From Gonocerus acuteangulatus (taxonomy: Eukaryota > Arthropoda > Insecta > Hemiptera > Coreidae): a stretch of 64,000 bases of DNA. Shown piece by piece: positions 42,811 to 55,567 of the stretch (the first letter of the stretch is position 1; every line of letters starts with the position of its first letter). The stretch covers positions 89,306,785-89,370,784 of the forward strand of contig OX328126.1 of the NCBI GenBank assembly GCA_946811695.1. Reading direction: 5' to 3'. The notes under the pieces are model-generated. The model did no database searches. It was not told the DNA's origin and worked only from the letters and a program-made list of their open reading frames with translations. The position numbers and the translations under genes are program-made.

Positions 42811-43112
42811 ACGGGTTGAGGTTAACTGAGTGGTAGAGTACTCGACTAATGAACTGGAGGACCCAGGTTGAAAATCTGAAACTAATTTTTCATAATTAGT
42901 GTCGGGTTGTATTTGGGATCCCAGATCATCCCTATGCTCACCCAGTATTTAATTAATTAATTAATGGGTACCTGCAAAGGGTGAATTCAGGTGGCATGAG
43001 CATAGTACTGACCGTACTATCTCCCCAGTGTGCCGTATGGTCAAGAATCAGATACCTCTACAGTATCCGCCCTTCAGGTCCTTCGAGGCCTGTTAAGGGA
43101 CTGTTTTTTTTT
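42811..43112 (+). mobile_element. SINE-A
   Basis: GGTTGAGGTTAACTGAGTGG, GGAGGACCCAGGTTG, TTAATTAATTAATTAATGGG, CAGATACCTCTACAG, GTTAAGGGACTG and a T tail broken by one C. It lacks the CTAGCAGTCGAAGCGGCC segment present at 38085-38105, so it belongs to a shorter subfamily. Confidence 0.88.
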
Positions 43113-43340
43113 CTTTGTTTTTCTGAAAATGACATTTCCTAAAAATGTGATGTAGTTTTAAATTATCCTTAGATTTTTTTACTTTTTTTTCTAGCGTTAT
43201 CATATGTCCAAGTTACTTTATTAATTACATTTATGTTTTTCCAGGGACGAAAAGAGATAGAAAGAAGAAAGAAGACATTTCTCAATAAGTAATTTATCCG
43301 GATATTTGTTTCAGGTATGATATTTTCTCAGCCTTTTCTT

Positions 43341-43341
<1 letters not shown>

Positions 43342-43419
<78 letters not shown>
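43342..43419. repeat. Poly(T) tract, 78 bases
   Basis: Uninterrupted T run. Nothing recognisable is attached on either side. Confidence 0.95.
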
Positions 43420-43423
<4 letters not shown>

Positions 43424-44050
43424 TACAAGTATGAAAGAAAAGTCTTGTGTTTTTGAAACTTAATGGCAATAATCTTCTATACTATGACCAAATATTAAGT
43501 ATCAGCTCCTGAAGCGACACGAGAAGTATGTGAAGCATTTTAATAAACGTTTTGGAGCCAATGTCATTTTTTGTCTATTGACATGGTGCCGCATTTAAGT
43601 GATTGAAATAAAATATATTATATAGCTGGTCGTCTATTTATTATATGTGTGATTCAGTTCCAAAGAGAATGTTGTTCACAAAAATCAAAAATGAGATCTA
43701 TACATCCCTGGATTCTTAATAACTAAGAATGTATTATATAAATAGCAAAATAAGTCTTAAAAATTGATCCATGGTATTAGTTCTAAAAATTTAATAAAAA
43801 AACTCTATGAATATATTCCGAAAATTATAAGTTTAAAACGTTTTTCTTGATTTATCAAACATTTTGCAATTTGGACATCAGTCAGTTTGGAACTGAACTA
43901 ATCATATAATAGTTAGGAGGACTAAAAAAAAAAATCAAAACGTTTTATATTTTTTTAATTATTGCAAAGTATTTCTGTATTGCCTTGAATACTCTTCCTT
44001 AAATAATTTTTAAATAAGAAAATTATTTTCTTTAGTTAAAATATTTCCTT
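43420..44050. other. AT-rich spacer, nothing recognised
   Basis: No supported feature. Confidence 0.5.
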
Positions 44051-44215
44051 TTAGCACTTTCTTCCGAAGGAAAGTAGCTATTGAGGGAGCTATTGAGGTG
44101 ACGGAATTTTTGAAAAATTTCTTCAAATCTTTATCGATCCTACCTAGTAGACACTGAAAATGACCCCCGTTAAAATTTATATATATCTATATATATATCT
44201 ATATATATATATATA

Positions 44216-44267
<52 letters not shown>

Positions 44268-45077
44268 TGTTAACACGATAGCGGCCAGAGTTTTTGTTTT
44301 TTCGTCACGAAACTTGGTATATAGCATTCAATTAGCAAACAATTAAACGAGTTCGTTAATTACCAAAATCGGTCCACCGGAAGGGGGGGCTCACCCCGAA
44401 CCCAAAACACTAATTTGACCATGTCAGCCGCAATATTTGTTATATTTCAACGAAACTTGGTATTCGTAGTTGTAATATAGAGAGAAAAGTGAGATATAAA
44501 AATGAACTACATCGGTTCATAAGGAGGGGGGTTTACTCCGGAACCACAATACCAATTAGCCACTACCAGCCGTGATTTTTGGTATATTTCGACGAAACTC
44601 GGTATTCGTAGTGGTAATCTACAGGTAAATACGTGCTGTAAAAATAAACTAAATCGGTTTATTAGGAGGGGGGTTTACTCCGGACCCAAATTACTAATAT
44701 ACACATACCGGTCGTAATTTCTGCTCTATTGTAACGAAACGCGGTATAGGTCGTGGGTAACTCATGAGAAAGAAGTGTTGTAAAAATGAGCTGAATCGGA
44801 AAGGGGGGTTTACTTTGTAATATATTTCAATAGAAAAGCCCGCCAGACGTAGGTTCACAAAGCCGCCGCAAGGAGCGCTTTCTACCACTAGAGGGACTGT
44901 ATCCTGTTCCTGCGTTAGATCAAAATACGATAATATGAGGTTTTAGCGCGGTTCTTCCTTATCTCCACAGGGAGAACCAGCTTATGAGGTTGACCTCACG
45001 GCGCGATCCGGAAGTGCCAACCAGAAACTTTCTCGTTTCAGACCCCATAGATCACGAAAATATAGGTGGTTCAAATT

Positions 45078-45108
<31 letters not shown>

Positions 45109-46038
45109 ATATGCTTGTCTGTTCACGCTCCTGACGGCTCAAAAATGGTCCGATTTTGATGAAATGTGGTACAAAAATCTGTCTTCCAATTTGAAAGGTC
45201 AAGTTCGTTAGCCAGCAGAATCCGCCCAAAGGAAGATGGCGTTTGGGGCGAAATTCTCGAACAAAAAAATCGTAACGCTTACGTTTTTGAGTTCATATGC
45301 TCCTAGGTACTTCTTTTATAGGTTTCTTAACATACGAAAACGAATGAAACCATTTTTAAGGCGATATCTGTAACCGTTTTTGAGAAAAGTGGAATCAATA
45401 TTTTCGCATGTCATTATTTTATTGTGGGAACTTAAATTCGTGGGATTCAATTGAAATTTTTTCTACATCTTGGAAATTAATTCCAACTGAAATGTTTAAT
45501 TTTTGGTTATATTTGGAGTTAAGGAAGTATGCAAAAAAAAAAAATTTATTAATAGACGTGAAAAGTTTTCGCATCTCCATACATTTTTCGTAAATATCTC
45601 GATAACGGTTGGGAAATCGTGGTAAGTGGAAGGCAACCATTCAAATCCTTACTACGTTCTCTACAAAAAATGTTCTGAAGCATTATTCGATTGGACAACG
45701 TCAATCAGAGATATAAGCGCTTAAAACTTAAAAAGTTCATTTAAATTATTAAAATCTACTCCACTTCTTCAAGATATACGGAACCGCGCTAAGATGACGC
45801 AGTTCCTGCGAGTCGGACTCTTTTGTATTTATTACGTAGTGTGGTAGGTACCATGTGTAAACATAACTCTGGAAGCAAATTAATAATTGATCAGTTACTC
45901 ATTGCAAAATTAAAAGAGAACTATTCATGTTTTTATTTTATTTATGTAGGATATTTTAAGCAAATTGTTCTGGAAACCAGTCTACACTACCCAAATTCTG
46001 AGGAGAGTGCTTTGTTATGCAGCTCCTGCGTGACGGAC
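44051..46038 (-). mobile_element. HINE-1 copy E, interrupted by HINE-2
   Basis: 3' hairpin TTAGCACTTTCTTCCGAAGG at 44051, (TA)n 44178-44264, core and three subrepeats to GATAATATGAGG at 44940. After the HINE-2 insert it resumes at 45821 with TTTTGTATTTATTACGTAG and ends with the tag complement at 46038. Intact copies read GAGGTTTTTTGTATTTATT across the site. Confidence 0.9.
44943..45818 (-). mobile_element. HINE-2, complete reference copy
   Basis: In element orientation, tag GTCCGACTCGCAGGAACTGC at 45818 and stem word TTAGCGCGGTTCC at about 45785. A variable 500-bp region follows, then the core GCTAACGAACTTGACC, CATCAAAATCGGACC and GTGAACAGACA. (TA)n is at 45083-45110, then CAAATTTGAACCACC and TCCGGATCGCGCC. 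It ends in the hairpin AGCTGGTTCTCCC...GGAAGAACCGCGCTAA at 44943. The word AGCGCGGTTC recurs at the 5' end and in the 3' hairpin. No protein is encoded. Confidence 0.85.
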
Positions 46039-47046
46039 TTTTATTTTTTCTAATTTTAATCTATTCATTGAGCCTTGTTTTACTAAATGGGGAAAGAAGT
46101 TGTAGAAAGGTCGACTAGACACGCTGTCTGACTTCTCGAGCTACTAGCTTCATTCACAAATAGAATCAAGGTCATTGAGAAACACGCCAAGGCCTTCTCA
46201 ATTTATGAATGGAGTTTCCTTATCGTTATCAAGATGCTCTTATTTTATTTTTACGTTTATTACTTACTTGGTTTCAGCTATCGCATTTATGTAGAAAATT
46301 TTGATATTTTTCATGTGTGTAGTGAGATATTTTTATGAAGCTCGACAGAACAGTTAGTGTTAGTTTTGGACGAGTTTTACTGCATAAATTAGGTGGTTTC
46401 AACTATATTCATTGATATTTTGGTATTTCATAAGAAAAGTAGAAAACCCCTATTAGTGGACCGCACATTGAGATATGACTGCAAAGATCAAGAGCAGGCT
46501 CAAAAGTCGATAAACAGAAAAAAACGCAATTTATGAAAAATGCATCCCTTATCTAAAAGAGAAATTCTTAGAAACTTAAGGAGAAAGATATTTCGAGTAC
46601 AGCAGCATTTTTCCAAAAATGCGAAATAGAATTTGTACATTTGCCAAAACTGGCTGAGTCCATTATTGTAGAATCATTAGGAATCATCCTTCAACATTTA
46701 TCCTAGTGACCTAATAGACAGATATGAATGATCATAAGAGGAAAAATATAATCTAAGATTTTCCGATCTGTCTTTTTTAATTGCGAATTTTAGGAGACTT
46801 TTTTTTTTAAGACCGTTGAATCTCCAACTGAGTGTCATTAGTACGCTGTGTTTTAGCAAGCCATTGAAATCGGCAGAATATCATTAATAAATTGATTTCT
46901 CTCTCTCTCAGAAACCATTATTAAAAGGATTTTTTATGAAATAGAATATATTTTGCCTACTCTTTGGCTATACCTAAAAAAAGAAATAATGGTCATTAAG
47001 CGAAAACAGGAGGAAAACTAAGACTAAACCCGTGCATAAGAAAAAA
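46039..47046. other. AT-rich spacer, nothing recognised
   Basis: No shared repeat or credible open frame. Confidence 0.5.
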
Positions 47047-48021
47047 TTCCGTCACGCAGGAGCTGCATAACTAAGCACTTTCCTCAGACTTTCGGTAGTG
47101 TAGACTGGTTTCCAGAACAATTTGCTTAAAATATGCTACATAAATAAAATAAAAACACGAATAGTTCTCTTTTAATTTTGTAATGAGTAACTGATCAATT
47201 ATTAATTTGCTTCCAGAGTTATGTTTACACATGGTACCTACTACACTACTTAATAAATACAAAAGACATCATATTTTCGTCTTTCGATCTGACTCAGGAA
47301 CAGGATACAGTCCCTCTAGTGGTAGAAAGCGCTCCTTGCGGCGGTCTTGCGGACCTACGTCTGGCAAGCTAATTCTATTGAAATAAATTACAAAGTAAAC
47401 TCACCTTTCCGATTGACCGATTCAGCTCATTTTTAAAACACTTCTTTCTCATTAGTTACCCACGACGTATACCGCGTTTCGTTACAATACAGCAGAAATT
47501 ACGACCGGTATGAGTTTATCAGTAATTTGGGCTGGTAGTGGCGAATTGGTATTGTGGGTCTGGAGTAAACCCCCCCCCCTTCTAATGAACCGATTTAGTT
47601 CATTTTTATATCTCACTTTTCTCTCTATATTACCACTACGAATACCAAGTTTCGTTAAAATATAACAAATATTTCGGCTGGCATGGTCAAATTAGTGTTT
47701 TGGGTTCGGGGTAAACCCCCCCTTCCGGTGGACCGATTTTGGTGGTTAACGAACTCGTTCAATCGTTTGCTAATTGAATGCTATATACCAAGTTTCGTGA
47801 CGAAAAAACAAAAACTCTGGCCGCTATCGTGTTAACAGACACATATATATATATATATATATATATGCATATATATATGTATATATATATATATATAAAT
47901 TTTAACGGGGGTCATTTTCGGTGTCTACTAGGTAGGATCGATAGAGATTCGAAGAAATTTTTCAAATATTCCGTCATGAGTGCAACCTCAATAGCTACTT
48001 TCCTTCGGAGGAAAGTGTTAA
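47047..48021 (+). mobile_element. HINE-1 copy F, two subrepeats
   Basis: Tag TTCCGTCACGCAGGAGCTGC (one change), stem word AAGCACTTTCCTC, only two full subrepeats, core, (TA)n 47842-47896, hairpin to GTGTTAA. An internal deletion joins GTAATTTGGG to CTGGTAGTGGCG. Confidence 0.88.
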
Positions 48022-49334
48022 AAGAAACAACTGTTTTGAATGTTAAACACTAAATGATCCTTCTGGCATAAAACCCGTTTGTTTAGGAAATTTAGTAAAT
48101 TCGAATGCGGTTTCGTTCCATATACCACGCTTTCCCAACCGTTTTCGAAATATTTAAGAAGGTTTACGATTTTTTTTTTCTAATACTTCCCAATACTATA
48201 GCCAACAGGTCCAAGTTCAATTGAAGTCGAAGGTCTTGAACATTTTCACCATAACCGGCCGTTCTGTAATAACCAAGTCGAAAATTCTAGTTCTTCCACT
48301 GATGAGATGTAAATAATTATTCCTTAAAATTTTTTGTAAGACAATAACATACTAATAATTTAATGATAATGACAATTTCTTTTTTTTATAGGTTTATTCA
48401 AAGCTAGAGTAGTTTTTGATCATAACTGAAAAATCGTTGAAAGTGGACTTAACTAGTTTCCCTACGGAACTCCTGAAATCTTTATATTTATTGTTTTTTT
48501 TTTTTTTTCTTTTTTTAATTTACTGCGCATCGACATTTATTGTTATGTGAATCTCTAGTACTTAACACTCATCAATGTTGTAGGGATATTTTTCAAAACT
48601 TAAAATTTCAAAAACTTCATTCATTGATATAAAATCAATAAATGCATTCCTAACCGAAGTCTGGTTGTTTGTTCGAAACTTAACTTTTAATTAGGCCTGG
48701 AGATTTTCTCTATATGCTAATGACTTTAATTATAAACAACAATTATAAATATTCATAATAAATAAGTAAATAAAATGTTTTATTACTCCTAAGTTTATGA
48801 ATGTAGAACATTCGAATGGTTTACTGTCTACACGAAGGCCATTATAGCATTCATATCCTAATATGGAACACTGACCTTAAATTCTCATAATTTTATTACC
48901 CCCGCCCCCCTTGTGGAATAATTATGCGTAGGGAATGTTGTGTATTTCATTGGTAATTGCGGTGGTCTCATTAATATTTTCATAACTCGTAATACATTTC
49001 CTTAATTGTTACGTTTTTCTTTTTAAATTAATTAAATTAAATTGAAAATAAATTATTTTCTACCTTGGGAGGATTTATTAATTAAAAGATACTTTCTTTT
49101 ATTATAATTTTATAATTGAGAATGGATATTTTTTTTCTTACATAATTAATTTATTAATATTGCAAATGTTTTTGCATGGCCGCAATTATGTACCTATTAG
49201 ATATCCATAAAATTGTCTTTGTTGACGGACGATACGCCCATAAAATTGGTTATTAGTTAGTTTTCGTGGTATTCCTAACAAATAAGCATGAAATAATAAA
49301 TATAAATAATGGGGCCTATTACTGAGACTAAAAG
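48022..49334. other. AT-rich spacer, nothing recognised
   Basis: T-rich tracts near 48493-48515; otherwise no feature. Confidence 0.5.
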
Positions 49335-49822
49335 ACCAATATACAATGGTAACAATGTTATGGGTTCCTGGTCATAAAAACATTGGACAGAGCACTACAG
49401 CGGACGATCATGCGAAACTTGCTACAAGAATGCCACCGAACGTCCTGTACTTTTAGTTAAAGACCTAAAAATTAAAATAACAGGAGCTATCCTGAATAGG
49501 TGGCATGCCACGTGGTATTGCAACGAACATAACCACCTAAGGGAAATAAAGAGCAATGTACAACGATACTCTTCAAGGGAACAAGACGTGTCTTGGAGGG
49601 AAGGAAGGGAAAAGCTTTGCTCTCTTTGCAATCTGGAAGAAAATGAAACCATGCTCCATTTCCTGACCAGGTGTCCGGTACTGGAGGAATTCAGAAGGAG
49701 ATGGCTGGGAAAGGACATGGACGGCGCCAAAATAGTAACTTTACTGACGACAGAGGACTGGTACAAGGTGGCGGGGTACGCACGAGACGCAACTAAATAC
49801 AGAAAAACACTTAATTACTGAC
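49335..49822 (+). pseudogene. LINE RNase H and zinc-knuckle remnant
   Basis: + frame near 49352 reads LWVPGHKNIGQS...ADDHAKLA, the end of an RNase H domain (conserved PGH and AD/LA). A one-base shift near 49440 leads into an open frame ILNRWHATW...LREIK, then CSLCNLEENETMLHF with C-X2-C-X9-H-X4-C, RRRWLG, ending at the stop 49819-49821. In I/R1/Jockey-type LINEs this follows the RT. Spacing in the knuckle (X9) differs from the Jockey-like remnants elsewhere in the window (X7), so it is another lineage. RT itself is absent. Confidence 0.78.
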
Positions 49823-50079
49823 ACAACAAAAGGAAAGGAAACCATACAGACGGAACACAGACACACAGAGATACGGAATCAATTCTCATGAATACCTATA
49901 ACAAATTTATTCTATTTAAAATCTAAATTATATAGACACTGGACAGACTTCGGTATGACGGTCAGTCTAGGTCTTTATCTAAAGATGTTTTTTAATCACT
50001 TAACGATGACACTCCTTACTTATTTTTTGTTGGTACTGATTATTTTGATTTTTTTTTTCCTCTTATTTCGTGAAGTTGT

Positions 50080-50290
50080 ACTAACAAGACTAAGAATTGG
50101 ACATACATCACTCACTCACACCTGTTTACAAAACATGACAAACCAAGGTATGCAAGGTTCCTTTAACTGTGAAGCACCTACTAACAGACTCCATGAAAAG
50201 AGACAACCTACAGGTTCCTCATGACCTTAGCGAACTGTTAGCAGACAACAGCCCATATATTGATACCATACTGACTCACCTACAGACCAC
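50080..50290 (+). pseudogene. Jockey-like LINE, C-terminal scrap
   Basis: REVVLTRLRIGHTSLTHTCL, then a decayed knuckle (VPLTVKHLLTDS) after a frame change, and LSELLADNSPYIDTILTHL to a stop near 50312. Same module as at 30.7, 42.7 and 61.8 kb. No 5' part. Confidence 0.78.
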
Positions 50291-50312
50291 GAATTCATAC
50301 AATGAAATATAA

Positions 50313-51510
50313 TAATATTACAAATAACCCACAATTATAATTCCCAACAAAATTTATGATCTTACAATACTTGTCGGCCAATATATTATTTATAACTTTT
50401 ATTTAAAGTTATTTTTTTTTATATATTTTATGTAGTTTTTTATACGTTATTCATTTTTATTATTATTATTTATCTTATTTTAATCACTTTTTATTCATTA
50501 TTTTTTCTCGCGGTTGTACACCATATTATAAGATCAATTATTATTATAATTGAAGCCCTATTTTATCACCTATCATCGGATTCTATTTAATTTTTAGATC
50601 ATGAAAAATTAATTCATAAAATATTACTTAATATTATTTATTCTCATTTCTCTTCTTTTTTTGGCTAATATTTTGAACAGATCACCCTTGAAGTGGAGCT
50701 CTCCGGGTAAATAAATAAATATATTTTTCTGCCAAATATCCAAAATTCCAGTTTTGCCATTTTTGTAGGCTGTACAGCGCGGACAGACAAATGTATGCAT
50801 TAACGTAAATATAAACATTTAATATAAACAGTGTTTCTTCTCATTTGCGAAGGAGGAAACACGCTGAAATACCAGAAAAATGAATAAATGAATGGGTTTT
50901 TTTTCTATTTTATTCATTACATAAATTATATTAACGACAGGTGTGTTGATCATGGCAACAATGTAAAAATCACATCATATCGTCGATACAAATGCAAACT
51001 AACGAATGTGAAAACATGAATTTTTTATTGTCAATCTTTACTAATTTCTGCTGGACTTATGTACGGCAAATTCTTAAATCTTAGATAACTCTATTAAAGG
51101 GAAAGTATTCCACTATCAAAAGGTCAAATCAAATATTTGATTGTCCAAAAAAAAAGTTATGAATAAATGCTTTTCCATTCTGAAAAGTGCTAATCTTCAC
51201 ATTCGATACTTAGCATTTGTAGCGACGATATATCCACGGCAGTAGCATTATCTAAGGCAATAGATATATTTGGAAAATAGGGCTGTGAATTATTATATTT
51301 AATTATTGTTTTCTTAAACGAAACAAAAAAAAATAATAACTAGATTTCCTGAATAAAAAATGAGTCTTAGAAATAAGAATTCCATTTGAGAAGTATCTGA
51401 AGATAAGGCTGTGATAGCGGACCCACGGGAATCTCTGGGTGTGTTGGAGTAACGGGACAGACCGACCACATGTCCACTCGCCACCTCGGAACACGCAACG
51501 CACAGGCAGG
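50313..51510. other. AT-rich spacer with a HINE-3 3' hairpin scrap
   Basis: CAGTGTTTCTTCTCATTTGC, GAAGGAGGAAACACGCTGAA at 50829-50868 forms the HINE-3 type terminal hairpin. Nothing else recognised. Confidence 0.45.
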
Positions 51511-51519
51511 AATATGACT

Positions 51520-53560
51520 CATGCTAGCATTAGTATCGTCTGTTGGTAGATATGACCTGGTTCAGCTGTAGTCTCATCTGCTGGTGAACATGGCAACCCG
51601 AGTTAGCTGCGGTATTAAATGTTACATATGAACCGTTTAGATGTTGTTAGTGGATATTACACTTGGTAGCTTTAGTGTCATCCGCTTTTGGATATGACTC
51701 CTTCAAGCTGTATTGTCATCAGCTGGATGATATGACTCCTGCAAGCTCTATTGTCATCAGCTGTTGGCTATGGCTCTTACTGAGTGTAGTGGCATCAACT
51801 GGTGAATAATGAATCCTGCTAGCTGTAGTGTCTTCAGCAGGTGGATATGACTCCTGCTAGCTGTATTGTCGTCAGCTGGTGGATATAACTCCTGCTAGCT
51901 CTATTGTTATCAGCTGTTGTATATTACTCGTACTGAGTGTAGTTGCATCAACTGGTGAAAAATGACCCCTGCTAGCTGTAGTGTCTTCAGCAGGTGGATA
52001 TGACTCCCGCTAGCTGTATTGTCATCAGCTGGATGATATGACTCCTGCAAGCTCTATTGTCATCAGCTGTTGGATATGGCTCGTACTGAGCTTATTGACA
52101 TCAACTGGTGGATATGACTCCTGGTAGATGTCTTGTCGTCAGCTGGTAGATATGACTCCTGCAAGCTCTATTGTCATCAGCTGTTGGATATGGCTCGTAC
52201 TGAGCTTATTGACATCACCTGGTAGATATAACTCCTGGTAGCTGTCTTGTCGTCAGCTGGTAGATATGACTCCTGCAAGCTCTATTGTCATCAGCTGTTG
52301 GATATGGCTCGTACTGAGCTTATTGACATCACCTGGTAGATATGACTCCTGGTAGCTGTCTTGTCGTCAGCTGGTAGATTTTACTCCTGCTAGCTCTATT
52401 GTTATCAGCTGTTGTATATGACTCTTACTGAGTGTAGTGGCATCAACTGGTGAATAATGAATCCTGCTAGCTGTAGTGTCTTCAGCAGGTGGATATGACT
52501 CCCGCTAGCCTTATTGTCATCAGCTCGTAGATATGACTCGTATTGAGCGTAGTGGCATCAACTGGTGGATATGAATCTTGCTAGCTGTAGTGTCTTCAGC
52601 AGGTGGATATGACTCCCGCTAGCTGTATTGTCATCAGCTGGATGATATGACTCCTGCAAGCTCTATTGTCATCAGCTGTTGGATATGGCTCGTACTGAGC
52701 TTATTGACATCAACTGGTGGATATGACTCCTGGTAGATGTCTTGTCGTCAGCTGGTAGATATGACTCCTGCAAGCTCTATTGTCATCAGCTGTTGGATAT
52801 GGCTCGTACTGAGCTTATTGACATCACCTGGTAGATATGACTCCTGGTAGCTGTCTTGTCGTCAGCTGGTAGATTTTACTCCTGCTAGCTCTATTGTTAT
52901 CAGCTGTTGTATATGACTCTTACTGAGTGTAGTGGCATCAACTGGTGAATAATGAATCCTGCTAGCTGTAGTGTCTTCAGCAGGTGGATATGACTCCCGC
53001 TAGCCTTATTGTCATCAGCTCGTAGATATGACTCGTATTGAGCGTAGTGGCATCAACTGGTGGATATGAATCTTGCTAGCTGTAGTGCCATCAGCTGTTG
53101 GATATAACCCCTGCTAGCTCTATTGTCATTATCTGTAGGATATCACTCATGCTAACAGTAATTGCTTCAACAGCTGGTGGATATTGTCGGCGCTATTTAT
53201 TATGTATTCATCTGCTGGATATATCTTGCGTTACCTGATCTAACTCATATTAGCCATAATTAATTCATCTGGTGGATATGACCCGTGCTTGCTCTATTGT
53301 AATCTCATGTTGCATATAGCACGGGCTAGCTATAGTGTCTATAGCTGGTGTATATGACCTGCGTTTTTTTTTAATTTATTCACCTGCTGGAGAGGCTTCA
53401 TGCTACCTTTAATGCCATCTGTAATTTAATCACATACTGTATATAACTCCTTCTCAGTGTGTAGTATCATCAACTGTCAGGCGACAAGCTTGTGTGTCGT
53501 CAGCTGTAAGGTATGACTTACAGTTACTTATAGTGCTATGCGCTGGTGGATATATCAAAA
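51520..53560 (+). repeat. 38-bp degenerate satellite with 114-bp higher-order units
   Basis: Basic unit TAGCTGTATTGTCATCAGCT, GGTGGATATGACTCCTGC. A trimer (114 bp) repeats exactly at 52135 and 52249 (GTCGTCAGCTGGTAGATATG). Longer blocks recur at offsets of 495 bp (52379 and 52874) and 609 bp (51972 and 52581), a difference of 114. Units decay toward both edges and CAGCTG is present in most. Confidence 0.95.
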
Positions 53561-54002
53561 GATTGGTATTGCTATGTCAATATTTAGTTTTAGTTTTGAA
53601 CGAGAATATTTTTATGTTCGATATGGAATGAACAAATATATTTGGGGAGATAGTGACGATGTGTGAGGAGGAAAAATATATAGAGACGATCATTTTGTTT
53701 TTAAATTAATTAAATGCTTTTTTGGAGGCATAAAACCAAACCAAAGTAGCTATAATGTACTTCACTAATGTAGACGAAATCCTCTCCGTTTGTTTATTTG
53801 AGCGAAAAAGGGCAACCTTGCTTGGTTTATGATTCATAGGATACATACAGAGGGATAAGTTACAAAGAGACTGAAGAAGTAGCTAAGTGTTACAGCTACT
53901 GTAGGTGTAACACAGACCTAGAGAAAGGGGAAGGACATGTATAATGCAGGACAGGACGGAATGAAAGGGAATCTTAAAGACTTTCGAAGAATGGCAAGTA
54001 TG
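53561..54002. other. Spacer between satellites
   Basis: No recognised content. Confidence 0.45.
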
Positions 54003-55567
54003 TCTACATGTGGTTCGCATCTAGATAGGTTCTTTGGAACTTAGCTTAGGAATTTACGCTACTGTATGATACAGTGAGGATATGGTAAGCCAGTGGGACT
54101 CCTTGTACGTTTTGGAGGAATGCAACTATAGAGGTTGCACTCAATAAAAGTATGTTATGGGTTTACATGTGGTTCGCATCTAGATGGGTTCTTTGGAATC
54201 TTAGCTTAGGACTTTACGCTACTGTATGATACAGTAAGGATATGGTAAGCCATTGGGACTCCTTGTACGTTTTGGAGGAATGCAACTATAGAGGTTGCAC
54301 TCAATAAAAGTATGTCATGGGTTTACAGGTGGTTCGCATCTAGATGGGTTCTTAAGCATCTTAATGGAATTTACGCTAGTGTATGATACAGTGAGGATAT
54401 GGCAAGCCATTGGGACTCCTTGTACGTTTTGGAGGAATGCAACTATAGAGGTTGCACTCAATAAAAGTATGTCATGGGTTTACAGGTGGTTCGCATCTAG
54501 ATGGGTTCTTAAGCATCTTAATGGAATTTACGTTACTGTATGATACAGTGAGGATATGTCAAGCCATTGGGACTCCTTGTACGTTTTGGAGGAATGCAAC
54601 TATAGAGGTTGCACTCAATAAAAGTATGTCATGGGTTTACATGTGGTTCGCATCTAGATGGGTTCTTAAGCATCTTAATGGAATTTACGTTACTGTATGA
54701 TACAGTGAGGATATGTCAAGCCATTGGGACTCCTTGTACGTTTTGGAGGAATGCAACTATAGAGGTTGCACTCAATAAAAGTATGTCATGGGTTTACATG
54801 TGGTTCGCATCTAGATGGGTTCTTAAGCATCTTAATGGAATTTACGCTAGTGTATGATACAGTGAGGATATGGCAAGCCATTGGGACTCCTTGTACGTTT
54901 TGGAGGAATGCAACTATAGAGGTTGCACTCAATAAAAGTATGTCATGGGTTTACAGGTGGTTCGCATCTAGATGGGTTCTTAAGCATCTTAATGGAATTT
55001 ACGTTACTGTATGATACAGTGAGGATATGTCAAGCCATTGGGACTCCTTGTACGTTTTGGAGGAATGCAACTATAGAGGTTGCACTCAATAAAAGTATGT
55101 CATGGGTTTACATGTGGTTCGCATCTAGATGGGTTCTTAAGCATCTTAATGGAATTTACGCTACTGTATGATAGAGTGAGGATATGGGAAGCCATTGGGA
55201 CTCCTTGTACGTTTTGGAGGAATGCAACTATAGAGGTTGCACTCAATAAAAGTATGTCATGGGTTTACATGTGGTTCGCATCTAGATGGGTTCTTAAGCA
55301 TCTTAATTGAATTTACGCTACTGCATGATACAGTGAGGATATGGCAAGCCATTGGGACTCCTTGTACGTTTTGGAGGAATGCAACTATTGAGGTTGCATT
55401 CCATAAAAGTATGTTATGGGTCTACGTATGGTTCGCATCTAGATGGGTTCTTTGGAACTTAGCTGGAATTTACGCTACTGTATGATACAGTGAGGATATG
55501 GGAAGCCATTGGGACTTCTTGTACGTTTTGGAGGAATGTAACTATTGAGGTTGCACTCAATAAAAGT
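54003..55567 (+). repeat. 157-bp satellite, 10 units
   Basis: Unit landmarks are GTGGTTCGCATCTAGATGGG, TGTATGATACAGTGAGGATA, CCATTGGGACTCCTTGTACG, TTTTGGAGGAATGCAACTAT and AGAGGTTGCACTCAATAAAA. Middle units (54295-55310) are almost identical and exactly 157 bp; edge units are 157-165 bp and more diverged. The 82-codon frames starting every 157 bp are a by-product of the period. Confidence 0.97.

Noticed and set aside
54295..55485. Seven 82-codon frames at 157-bp spacing
   Set aside because: By-products of the 157-bp satellite. Successive frames overlap and shift phase, so no continuous protein exists.
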